The translations under genes and the position numbers were made by a program. The notes below the pieces were generated by a model, which did not search any database, was not told the DNA's origin, and worked only from the letters and a program-made list of their open reading frames with translations. Below, piece after piece: positions 7,302-15,255 of a stretch of DNA of 32,456 nucleotides (positions within the stretch are counted from its first letter, which is position 1; each line of letters begins with the position of its first letter). The DNA is taken from NCBI GenBank assembly GCA_022824735.1, contig JAJDZI010000045.1, positions 1 through 32,456 of the forward strand, written 5' to 3'. This stretch comes from Nitrospirales bacterium. Lineage in GTDB: Bacteria; Nitrospirota; Nitrospiria; Nitrospirales; UBA8639.

Positions 7302-8543
7302 TCACGCAGATCCGGAGGGGTCGGGTCCCTTGTCCAGTCCGAATTCTTCGTGAAGGGCCCGGACGGCCTTGTCCACGTCACGTTCATCCAGGACACAGGA
7401 AATCTTGATCTCGGACGTGCTGATCATCATGATGTTGACTTTTTCGCGCGCGAGCGTTTGGAACATGCGCGACGCCACGCCCGAATGGGACCGCATGCCG
7501 ACTCCCACCAACGACACCTTGGCAATGGCCTCCTTGACTTCCACGGCTCCTGCGCCGATTTCAGCGGCCGTTTGCTTGACCAGGTCCATCGCACGCGCCA
7601 GGTCACTCCGCGGAACCGTAAAGGAAATATCCGTCAAGGCATCCTGGTGGCTCACGTTTTGAATAATCATATCCACCACAATCGAGTGTTCCGCCACGAC
7701 GCCGAACAGGTTCGCCGCAATGCCCGGTTGATCCGGAACGCCCACCACGGTGATCTTGGCCTGGTTCCGGTCGCCCGTAACCCCGGATACCACAGCCTGT
7801 TCCATATCCGCGTCTTCATGTGTCACGAGGGTACCTTCTCCTTCTTGAAAACTCGATTGTACTTGTACCGGAACCCCGTATTTCGCTGCAAATTCAACGG
7901 AACGCGCCTGGAGGACTTTCGCCCCCAGACTTGCCAGTTCCAGCATTTCCTCATAGGACAATTTGGGAATCCGCCTGGCCGCGGACACCACGTTGGGATC
8001 GGTGGTGTACACGCCGTCCACGTCGGTAAAGATGACGCACCGGTCCGCCTTCAACGTCGCGGCCAACGCCACGGCCGTCAGGTCCGAGCCGCCTCGTCCG
8101 AGCGTGGTCACCTCCGAGCGTTCGTTCACGCCTTGAAACCCCGCCACGATGGGCAGGACCCCTTGGGCAAGGGCCTGCTTGACGGGGTCGGCCGTCACCT
8201 TCGCAATCCGGGCCCGCGTATGCGAACTGTCAGTCACGATCCCGACCTGGCGTCCGGTAAACGAACGCGCATTGATGCCGCGACTTCGCAGTTTCATCGC
8301 CAGCAGGGCAATGGTGACACGCTCTCCGCAGGATAATAACATATCGAGTTCCCGGTCATCCGGCTGTGGAGTGATGTCATGGGCCAGCCGCAACAATCGA
8401 TCCGTTTCCCCGCTCATGGCGGACACGACCACGACGACCTCGTTGCCCGCTCGATAGGTCCGTTCTATCAGTTCGGCAATCCGATGGATGCGCTCAATGG
8501 TTCCGACAGAGGTCCCGCCGAACTTTTCGACTAGTAACGCCAT
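7302..8543 (-). CDS. lysC: Aspartate kinase
   Basis: This 413-residue monofunctional aspartokinase phosphorylates L-aspartate in the first step of lysine, threonine, methionine and diaminopimelate synthesis. The N-terminal amino-acid kinase domain (about 1-240) starts with the signature KFGGTSVG and includes GRGGSDLTAVALA and FTDVDGVYTTDP. Two ACT domains (about 265-330 and 345-405) form the feedback site for lysine and/or threonine. The ATG is preceded by GAGGTGAT. It sits between thrC and cimA. Confidence 0.97.
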   Translation of the reverse strand: MALLVEKFGGTSVGTIERIHRIAELIERTYRAGNEVVVVVSAMSGETDRLLRLAHDITPQPDDRELDMLLSCGERVTIALLAMKLRSRGINARSFTGRQVGIVTDSSHTRARIAKVTADPVKQALAQGVLPIVAGFQGVNERSEVTTLGRGGSDLTAVALAATLKADRCVIFTDVDGVYTTDPNVVSAARRIPKLSYEEMLELASLGAKVLQARSVEFAAKYGVPVQVQSSFQEGEGTLVTHEDADMEQAVVSGVTGDRNQAKITVVGVPDQPGIAANLFGVVAEHSIVVDMIIQNVSHQDALTDISFTVPRSDLARAMDLVKQTAAEIGAGAVEVKEAIAKVSLVGVGMRSHSGVASRMFQTLAREKVNIMMISTSEIKISCVLDERDVDKAVRALHEEFGLDKGPDPSGSA

Positions 8544-8596
8544 GGGTCGATCACCTCAATGGAAAGGGGCAGGGGGCGCGAGTCGTCGCCTTGCGC

Positions 8597-9658
8597 TCAC
8601 GACCGGAGCAATGCAAGCACGTCTTCCCGCGTGGCTTTGACCGTCAGGGTCTTGGGTGAGATTTCTACGGCTATATCAGGGTCTTTGAGTCCGTGGCCGG
8701 TTAACGTACAAACGACCGTGGCGCCTTCAGGGAACAACCCGGCCTGGCTGCACTTGGTCAATCCGGCCACCGAGGCGGCGGAAGCGGGCTCGCAAAAAAC
8801 GCCCTCTTCTTTGGCGAGCGCCTGGTACGCGTCAAGAATTTCTTCATCCGTCACCATCCGGATCGCGCCGGAAGATTCCTCCACGGCCTGCGCGGCCAGT
8901 TTCCAACTTGCGGGGTTGCCGATGCGAATGGCCGTCGCCACGGTCCGGGGTTGCTCGACCACGTGGCCGAGAACGATCGGCGCCGCCCCCTCAGCTTGGA
9001 ACCCCATCATTTTCGGACATTCTGCGATCTGCCCCGCGGTCCGGTATTCCTTGTACCCTTTCCAATACGCCGAGATGTTTCCCGCGTTGCCCACCGGCAG
9101 ACAATGATACGTTGGGGCGCGGCCCAACTGATCACAGACTTCCAGGGCCGCGGTTTTTTGTCCTTCCAGCCGAAAAGGATTCAACGAATTGACAAGCTCG
9201 AATTCTTCGTTCGCACAGAGATCCTTGACGATCGACAGCGCCTGATCGAAATTGCCCTCGATTTGGATCACGCTGGCCCCGTGCGCCATGGCCTGGGCCA
9301 GCTTCCCCAACGCCACCTTCCCGGCCGGGACCAGCACGTACACCGGCAGTCCCGCTCGCCCGCCATAGGCCGCGGCCGAGGCCGACGTATTGCCGGTGGA
9401 CGCGCACATCACCGCGCGAGCCTTTTTTTCCAAGGCTTTGGAGACCGCCAGGGTCATCCCGCGATCCTTAAACGACCCGGTCGGGTTGGCCCCTTCAACC
9501 TTGAGGTACAGTTCGACGTGCGGGCAGATTCGTTTAGCCAGCCGGTTGGCTCGAATCAAAGGCGTATTGCCTTCGCACAGGGTCACCACCGGCGTCTGTT
9601 CCGTGACCGGAAGAAATTTCCTGAACTCTTCTATCACTCCACGCCAGGGCATCATCAC
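8597..9658 (-). CDS. thrC: Threonine synthase
   Basis: This 353-residue fold-type II PLP enzyme converts O-phosphohomoserine to threonine. It starts with three consecutive ATG codons, so the exact first Met is uncertain. The PLP lysine is in GSFKDRGM (Lys64). The short form without the N-terminal fungal/E. coli-type extension resembles the plant/Bacillus class. It follows hom by 34 bp and precedes lysC by 53 bp in the aspartate-family cluster. No separate homoserine kinase gene is present in this window. Confidence 0.95.
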   Translation of the reverse strand: MMMPWRGVIEEFRKFLPVTEQTPVVTLCEGNTPLIRANRLAKRICPHVELYLKVEGANPTGSFKDRGMTLAVSKALEKKARAVMCASTGNTSASAAAYGGRAGLPVYVLVPAGKVALGKLAQAMAHGASVIQIEGNFDQALSIVKDLCANEEFELVNSLNPFRLEGQKTAALEVCDQLGRAPTYHCLPVGNAGNISAYWKGYKEYRTAGQIAECPKMMGFQAEGAAPIVLGHVVEQPRTVATAIRIGNPASWKLAAQAVEESSGAIRMVTDEEILDAYQALAKEEGVFCEPASAASVAGLTKCSQAGLFPEGATVVCTLTGHGLKDPDIAVEISPKTLTVKATREDVLALLRS

Positions 9659-9692
9659 ATTCTCTCATTCATGGGCCACCACGGGGCGGTCC

Positions 9693-11000
9693 CTACTCCT
9701 CCACCCGGATGACCGTGACCGGTTCCGAAACCAGCGAGGGGAGGTGATTGATTTCCCGAATGGCGGTTTGCACCGAGCGTTCCGACGCGCGATGCGTCAT
9801 GATCACAACCGGTACCGTTTGACCTTCCTGCCGGCCCTGCTGCAACACGGAGGCGATACTGATGGCATGATTCCCGAGAACGCCCGCAATCATGGACAGG
9901 ACCCTTGGCTGATCCGGCACCATACAGCGCAGGTAATAGCGGGTGGTCAATTCCTCCATCGGACGAATCCGGACCGGCATCCTCCCGTCCATTTGAAACG
10001 ACGTCGGCGGCACACGACCGCAGGCCTGCTTGCGCACGTTGCGGGCGATGTCAATCACGTCGCTCACGACCGCACTTCCCGTGGGCATTGACCCGGCCCC
10101 CTGCCCGTAAAACATGACGTCCCCCACGGCATCGCCCACGACGTGCATGGCATTATACACGCCGTGTACCTGAGCCAACGGCGCCGTATTGTCGATCATG
10201 GTGGGGTGCACGCGCGCTTCGATTCCATCCTCGCCCCATTTCGCCACCCCGAGCAGCTTCACGGTCATCCCCAACTCCGACGCGTAGCGAATGTCCAAGG
10301 CCGTCAGGCGTTGAATACCTTCGGTATAAATTTCCTTGACGTTGACGGGCGTTCCATAGGCCAAGCTCACCATGATGGCTAATTTGTGCGCGGAATCGAC
10401 TCCTTCGATATCGAACGTGGGATCCGCCTCCGCGTAGCCCGCGGCTTGCGCCTGCGCCAAGGCCTCCTGAAATTCCCGTCCCTCGCGTTTCATTTGGGTC
10501 AAAATGTAGTTGGAGGTGCCGTTCATGATACCGGCCAGGGACACGCAATGATTGGCCGCCAGACCTTCGGTCAATGCCCGGAGAATCGGGATGCCTCCCC
10601 CCACGCTGGCCTCGAAGCCCACGTCCACGCCCTCGCGATGGGCCGCGGCAAACACGTCCTCGCCATGCACCGCCAACAAGGCCTTATTGGCGGTCACGAC
10701 GTGTTTGCCTTTGCCGATGGCCTCCAGCATGACTCGCTTGGCAAAATCATATCCACCGACGGTTTCAATAACGATTTGGATGGACGGATCATTCAGGAGT
10801 CCGTTGAGATCGGTGCTGAGGACGCCTTCGGGAAGCGCCAAGCCGCGATCCGTCGTCACGTCAAGATCCACGATCCGTTTCAAGCACAGGGGCGCACCCG
10901 CCCGCCGCGCGATCAACTCGGCCTGGTTGACAAGAATTTTCGCGGCCCCGGAACCGACGGTGCCGAATCCGATCAGACCTATGCCGATTTCGCCGTTCAT
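9693..11000 (-). CDS. hom: Homoserine dehydrogenase
   Basis: This 435-residue NAD(P)-dependent enzyme reduces aspartate semialdehyde to homoserine. It has an N-terminal Rossmann motif [10 protein letters not shown], the catalytic domain with the family segment [11 protein letters not shown] and a later EGVDSAHK, and a C-terminal ACT domain (about 350-435) typical of threonine-inhibited monofunctional enzymes. Its ATG overlaps the stop of the upstream aminotransferase (ATGA), implying translational coupling. Homoserine made here feeds thrC immediately downstream. Confidence 0.97.
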   Translation of the reverse strand: MNGEIGIGLIGFGTVGSGAAKILVNQAELIARRAGAPLCLKRIVDLDVTTDRGLALPEGVLSTDLNGLLNDPSIQIVIETVGGYDFAKRVMLEAIGKGKHVVTANKALLAVHGEDVFAAAHREGVDVGFEASVGGGIPILRALTEGLAANHCVSLAGIMNGTSNYILTQMKREGREFQEALAQAQAAGYAEADPTFDIEGVDSAHKLAIMVSLAYGTPVNVKEIYTEGIQRLTALDIRYASELGMTVKLLGVAKWGEDGIEARVHPTMIDNTAPLAQVHGVYNAMHVVGDAVGDVMFYGQGAGSMPTGSAVVSDVIDIARNVRKQACGRVPPTSFQMDGRMPVRIRPMEELTTRYYLRCMVPDQPRVLSMIAGVLGNHAISIASVLQQGRQEGQTVPVVIMTHRASERSVQTAIREINHLPSLVSEPVTVIRVEE

Positions 11001-12181
11001 GCTTGATTGTCCAATTTCAGCGCGGTCTTGATTCCACGAATAGCCTGATGGGTTCGATGTTCATTTTCCACCAATGCGAATCTCACGTATTCGTCACCGC
11101 CTTCTCCGAATCCGATCCCGGGAGACACCGCCACCTTTCCTTCACGGAGCAGAAACTTCGAGAACTCCAACGAGCCCATTCCCGCGTAAGCCGCGGGAAT
11201 GCGAGCCCAGACGAACATCGTGGCTCGCGGATAGTCGACCCGCCAGCCGATTCGATTCAGGCCCGAGACCAATGCGTTCCGCCGGCTTTCATAGTGTTTC
11301 ACGATTGACGACACGCAATCCTGCGGCCCATTCAGCGCGATGATGCTGGCAATCTGGATCGGCTGAAACATCCCGTAATCCAAATAGCTCTTGATCTTGG
11401 TCAGGGCCCCGATGATCTCCTTGTTGCCGACGCAAAATCCGACGCGCCAGCCCGGCATATTGTAGCTCTTGGATAACGAGTAGAATTCCACGCCGATGTC
11501 TTTCGCTTCCGGCACCTGTAGCAGGCTCGGCGCCCGGTAGCCGTCGAAGACAATGTCCGCATAGGCCAGGTCATGAATGACGTAAAGATCGTGTTCACGC
11601 GCAAACGTCACCACCTTTTTGAAAAACTCCAAATCCACCACGCTCGTCGTCGGATTGTGGGGGAAACTCATGATCAAGGCTTTCGGCCTGGGTTGGCTCT
11701 GACGATACGCGCGCGTGAGGTTTTCAAAAAAATCTCCGGTGGGCCCCAGGTCAACGCCGCGCACTTCTCCGCCCGCAATGATCACGCTGTACATGTGAAT
11801 GGGATACGTGGGCGTGGGCGTCAGCACCACGTCGCCGGGACCCAACATCGCAAGCACCAGATGCGACAGCCCCTCTTTGACGCCCAGGGTCACAATGGCT
11901 TCGGTCTCAGGATCGATGTCCACGTTGTAACGTCGTCCGTACCACGCACTGATGGCGTGGCGTAACCTCGTAATGCCACGAGACGCCGAATATCGATGAT
12001 TCTTCCCTTTCCCCGCCGCTTCGATCAATTTCTCGACGATGTGGGGAGGAGTCGCCTGATCGGGATTCCCCATCCCGAAGTCGATAATATCGTCGCCGCG
12101 CTGCCGCGCCTGGATTTTGAGATCCTGGACCTGGCTGAAGACGTAGGCGGGAAGGCGTTGTATGCGAAAGAAATTTTGCAT
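10997..12181 (-). CDS. alaC: Class I/II aminotransferase, AlaC/aspartate type
   Basis: This 394-residue fold-type I PLP aminotransferase has the PLP lysine in [12 protein letters not shown] (Lys238), PHNPTTS at about 174-180, and the early [10 protein letters not shown] segment. It resembles AlaC-like and LL-diaminopimelate-aminotransferase-like enzymes found upstream of hom in many genomes. Likely substrates are alanine/glutamate or aspartate-family amino acids, and specificity cannot be fixed from sequence. It is the first gene of the amino-acid unit and is coupled to hom by a 4-bp overlap. No Shine-Dalgarno sequence is seen before the ATG, only a duplicated TTGACC. Confidence 0.85.
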   Translation of the reverse strand: MQNFFRIQRLPAYVFSQVQDLKIQARQRGDDIIDFGMGNPDQATPPHIVEKLIEAAGKGKNHRYSASRGITRLRHAISAWYGRRYNVDIDPETEAIVTLGVKEGLSHLVLAMLGPGDVVLTPTPTYPIHMYSVIIAGGEVRGVDLGPTGDFFENLTRAYRQSQPRPKALIMSFPHNPTTSVVDLEFFKKVVTFAREHDLYVIHDLAYADIVFDGYRAPSLLQVPEAKDIGVEFYSLSKSYNMPGWRVGFCVGNKEIIGALTKIKSYLDYGMFQPIQIASIIALNGPQDCVSSIVKHYESRRNALVSGLNRIGWRVDYPRATMFVWARIPAAYAGMGSLEFSKFLLREGKVAVSPGIGFGEGGDEYVRFALVENEHRTHQAIRGIKTALKLDNQA

Positions 12182-12206
12182 GGGTCAAATAGGTCAACAA
12201 AACACA

Positions 12207-12239
12207 GCGTCATTGCAGGGAAAAGACCTGTAACGACGC
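12207..12239 (-). promoter_or_regulatory. Leader hairpin of the alaC-hom-thrC-lysC-cimA operon
   Basis: On the minus strand GCGTCGTTACAGG pairs with CCTGCAATGACGC around a T-rich 7-nt loop: 12 pairs including one G-U, plus one internal mismatch. It lies in the roughly 70-nt leader between the promoter and alaC and is followed by TGTGTTTTGTTG. It may be an attenuator-like or mRNA-stabilising structure. No leader peptide rich in Thr, Ile or Lys codons was seen. Confidence 0.55.
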
Positions 12240-12258
12240 GCCACAATGATGACCGGCT

Positions 12259-12287
12259 ATTCTAGTAGAGGCCGAACAACCAGTCAA
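12259..12287 (-). promoter_or_regulatory. Promoter of the aspartate-family/citramalate operon
   Basis: On the minus strand TTGACT (12282-12287), exactly 17 nt, then TAGAAT (12259-12264). Both hexamers match the sigma70 consensus at 5 of 6 positions. Transcription would start near 12252. Confidence 0.75.
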
Positions 12288-12342
12288 CGAAAGGCTTTGG
12301 GATCAGGAACGCACCTTCTCCGAGGTCATCGATCATGGTTTA

Positions 12343-12371
12343 TTGCGACCTCTTGACCGTTTTGCCATAAT
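12343..12371 (+). promoter_or_regulatory. Candidate promoter of pdxJ
   Basis: TTGCGA (12343-12348), 17 nt, CATAAT (12366-12371), about 43 nt upstream of the pdxJ ATG and divergent from the alaC promoter. Confidence 0.6.
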
Positions 12372-12413
12372 GAAACGCTGGAGGTTCTCGCTTCCCACCT
12401 GATGAGATAAGCC

Positions 12414-13142
12414 ATGGCCAAACTCGGCGTCAACATCGATCACGTCGCGACTCTACGACAAGCCAGGGGCGGGCATGAGCCGGATCCCATTGCCGCGGCG
12501 GTGCTCGCAGACCTGGGCGGCGCGGACGGCCTGGTCGTGCATCTCCGTGAAGATCGTCGACACATTCAGGAACGGGATCTCACCCTGCTTCGGGACACGG
12601 TTCCTTCCGCTTTAAACCTGGAGATGGCCGCGGACGACGCGACCGCGAAGATTGCGTTGCGCATCCGGCCCGATAAAGTCACGCTGGTTCCTGAACGACG
12701 ACAGGAATTGACCACCGAAGGCGGGCTTGCAGTGACGGAACACCGGAAACGGCTCACCGCCTTCATCCGTCTGTTCCATGACGCGCAGATTCCGGTCAGC
12801 CTGTTCATCGACCCGGACCGTCGTCAAATCCGCGCCGCTCACAAAACGGGCGCCGACGCAGTCGAGCTACACACCGGACCGTATGCCAACAGTCACCAGC
12901 CTCAAGAGATCCGGAAAGAGGTCGAAGCCCTTCAACAGGGTGCGCGCCTCGCGCGGCAATTGGGGCTGGAAGTGAATGCCGGCCACGGGCTGACGTACCA
13001 CAATATCCATCGACTGACGGGCATCGCCGAAATCGTGGAATTCAACATCGGGCACAGCATTATTTCGCGCGCCGTCCTGGTCGGTCTCGAACGGGCCGTC
13101 AGGGAAATGCGGGCGTTAATCCCTTCATCGCTTCACCGTTAA
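12414..13142 (+). CDS. pdxJ: Pyridoxine 5'-phosphate synthase
   Basis: This 242-residue TIM-barrel enzyme condenses 1-deoxyxylulose 5-phosphate with 3-amino-2-oxopropyl phosphate to give pyridoxine 5'-phosphate. The N-terminus [16 protein letters not shown] and the C-terminal [10 protein letters not shown] and EFNIGHSI segments are family hallmarks. Full length is present. It is the first gene of a plus-strand unit with nnrD/E, tsaE and mutS, and its stop overlaps the next start (TAATG). The product, PLP, is a cofactor of the aminotransferase and threonine synthase encoded divergently. Confidence 0.97.
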   Translation: MAKLGVNIDHVATLRQARGGHEPDPIAAAVLADLGGADGLVVHLREDRRHIQERDLTLLRDTVPSALNLEMAADDATAKIALRIRPDKVTLVPERRQELTTEGGLAVTEHRKRLTAFIRLFHDAQIPVSLFIDPDRRQIRAAHKTGADAVELHTGPYANSHQPQEIRKEVEALQQGARLARQLGLEVNAGHGLTYHNIHRLTGIAEIVEFNIGHSIISRAVLVGLERAVREMRALIPSSLHR

Positions 13143-14752
13143 TGGAACGGCGCGTTCGTGCTTCGTTCGTCATGAAAATCGTCACCTCCCACCAAATGCG
13201 AGAACTCGATCGTCGCACGATCCACGAAGCCGGCGTGCCCGGCAAGACGTTGATGGAACGGGCGGGAGCCGGCACGGTGTCGGTCATGGAAGACACCTTC
13301 GGCGTCATGAAGGGAAAAACCGTGACGATCTTCTGCGGGAAAGGCAACAATGGAGGGGACGGGTTCGTCGTCGCAGGACTCCTGCGCCAAAAACGAAGTA
13401 ACGTTCAGGTCTGCCTGCTTGCGCAGGCCAGGGATCTCAAGGGGGATGCCAAACTCATGTATCAACGGTTTGTCAAAGAGGCCGGCCGATCCAAGGTCGT
13501 GAGCAACCCCTCGCCGGATCGCGCGCACCGGTTGGTCCGGGACAGCCACGTGCTGGTCGACGCGCTCTTGGGAACCGGCACGTCTGCACCGGTTACCGGC
13601 CCGTACCAGGGGGCCATTCAAGCCATGAACCTGTCAGGGGCGCCCATTGTTGCGGTGGATCTTCCTTCCGGTATCGACGCGGATAACGGCGACACGTTAG
13701 GGACCGCGATTCAAGCCGACCTGACGGTCACGTTCGGCCATCCCAAGCTCGGGCTTTTCCTGGGATCGGGTATCGATCACGCCGGTCGCGTGCATTGCGT
13801 CGATATCGGTATTCCGAACCAGTACGTCGAGGACCTGTCTGTTTCCATTGAAATGTTGACTCCCACGATGATTCGACCGTGGCTGCCCAAGCGCCCGGCT
13901 TCGTCGCACAAGGGCACGTTCGGTCACGCCGGGCTCATTGCCGGCTCATCGGGAAAAAGCGGAGCCGCCGCCTTGGCAGCCAAAGCGGCCCTCAGGGCAG
14001 GCGCCGGGCTTGTCACCGTGGCCACACCATCCAGCGTGCAAGCCAGTGTGGCCTCGGGCGTTCCCGAGGTTATGACCTTGCCTCTTCCTGAAACCGCGGA
14101 TCACACGCTCTCGCGAGATGCCCTGCCCATCCTGCAACCCTTTCTGCAATCGCGCAGTTCGATCGGCATCGGCCCCGGCCTTTCGACACAGGCCGAAACC
14201 GCCGGCGTGGTCCGAACGCTGATCGATCAATGCGACCGGCCGCTGATCATCGATGCCGACGCGCTGAATGCCCTGGCAGGCCATACGAGTCTCCTCCGGT
14301 CACGCCCGATTTCCCCGATCCTGACGCCGCACCCAGGAGAGATGGCCCGGCTTCTTGGCGAATCGACGGCGTCAGCAGTGAACCGCAATCGTTTGGGGAT
14401 CGCCCGGGATTTTGCCCGCGCCCATTCGAGCGTCGTGGTGTTGAAGGGAGCGCGCACGATTGTGGCCCATCCTGAAGGAGCAACGTCCATTTCACCCACC
14501 GGCAATCCCGGCATGGCCACCGCGGGCACCGGGGACGTGCTGACCGGGATCCTGACCGGATTGCTGGCGCAAGGAGTTTCGCCGTGGGAAGCGGCTCAAA
14601 GCGGCGTCTTCCTTCATGGCTTGGCCGGCGACCTCGCGGCGCGAGTCTACGGATATCCCAGCTTGATGGCCGGCGACCTTTTGGCCTCCCTGCCGCAAGC
14701 CATCACTCAGGTGCTTCACGCCTTACCCTCCGACCGTCAAGCCGTTCCCTGA
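13142..14752 (+). CDS. nnr: Bifunctional NAD(P)HX epimerase/dehydratase
   Basis: This 536-residue fusion repairs hydrated NAD(P)H. The N-terminal YjeF/NnrE epimerase domain (about 11-220) has GNNGGDGFVVA and DLPSGIDAD. The C-terminal NnrD ADP/ATP-dependent dehydratase of the ribokinase superfamily (about 235-525) has the catalytic/nucleotide segment ATAGTGDVLTGI and LTPHPGEMARLLG. The start at 13142 overlaps the pdxJ stop by 1 nt. An internal ATG at 13172 (MKIVTSHQM) matches the usual family N-terminus equally well, and neither has a clear Shine-Dalgarno sequence. tsaE follows after 4 bp. Confidence 0.95.
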   Translation: MERRVRASFVMKIVTSHQMRELDRRTIHEAGVPGKTLMERAGAGTVSVMEDTFGVMKGKTVTIFCGKGNNGGDGFVVAGLLRQKRSNVQVCLLAQARDLKGDAKLMYQRFVKEAGRSKVVSNPSPDRAHRLVRDSHVLVDALLGTGTSAPVTGPYQGAIQAMNLSGAPIVAVDLPSGIDADNGDTLGTAIQADLTVTFGHPKLGLFLGSGIDHAGRVHCVDIGIPNQYVEDLSVSIEMLTPTMIRPWLPKRPASSHKGTFGHAGLIAGSSGKSGAAALAAKAALRAGAGLVTVATPSSVQASVASGVPEVMTLPLPETADHTLSRDALPILQPFLQSRSSIGIGPGLSTQAETAGVVRTLIDQCDRPLIIDADALNALAGHTSLLRSRPISPILTPHPGEMARLLGESTASAVNRNRLGIARDFARAHSSVVVLKGARTIVAHPEGATSISPTGNPGMATAGTGDVLTGILTGLLAQGVSPWEAAQSGVFLHGLAGDLAARVYGYPSLMAGDLLASLPQAITQVLHALPSDRQAVP

Positions 14753-14756
14753 TCCT

Positions 14757-15248
14757 ATGACCACCGCACAGACACAATCCCGGACCTTGACCCTGCGATC
14801 ATCGTCGCACACTGAGGCATTCGGCTCGGCCATCGGCCGTCATCTTCAGAAGGGCGACGTCATCGCGCTCGCCGGTGAGCTGGGCGCAGGGAAAACGACG
14901 TTCGTGCGCGGGGTCGCCGTGGGTACGGGTTTCGAACCCCACGTCGTCAGCAGTCCGACGTTTACCTTTATCCAGGAATACGCCGGTCCCCTGACGCTTG
15001 TCCACGTGGACTTGTATCGACTGGAAAAGCCGGGAGAATTGGCTGACACGGGATTAGCCGAGTATTTGGACGGAGACTTCGTGGTCCTGATTGAATGGGC
15101 CGACCGGCTGCCTGCCTCGTGGATGCCCAATGACTATCTTTCCATTCAATTTTCCCATGCGGGGAAACACACCCGTCTCGTGAACGTCAAGACTTTCGGG
15201 CCGCGAAGCTCCGGCCTTCTTCACGCGCTCACGTCGGATGCAAGGTAG
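14757..15248 (+). CDS. tsaE: tRNA t6A biosynthesis ATPase TsaE
   Basis: This 163-residue P-loop ATPase of the TsaE/YjeE family helps TsaB-TsaD make N6-threonylcarbamoyladenosine at tRNA position 37. Walker A is GELGAGKTT at residues 40-48. The family segments SSPTFTFIQEY and VDLYRLE follow, and IEWADRL is near residue 118. It begins 4 bp after nnr, the common nnr-tsaE order, and ends just before mutS. TsaB and TsaD are not in the window. Confidence 0.96.
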   Translation: MTTAQTQSRTLTLRSSSHTEAFGSAIGRHLQKGDVIALAGELGAGKTTFVRGVAVGTGFEPHVVSSPTFTFIQEYAGPLTLVHVDLYRLEKPGELADTGLAEYLDGDFVVLIEWADRLPASWMPNDYLSIQFSHAGKHTRLVNVKTFGPRSSGLLHALTSDAR

Positions 15249-15255
15249 CGGCCTC

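Noticed and set aside
7350-8336. 328-residue plus-strand ORF opposite lysC
   Set aside because: Antisense shadow of a clear aspartate kinase; no recognisable domain.
12182-12258. Possible lysine or threonine riboswitch/leader peptide before alaC
   Set aside because: The leader is only about 70 nt, too short for a lysine riboswitch, and no short ORF is enriched in Thr, Ile or Lys codons.
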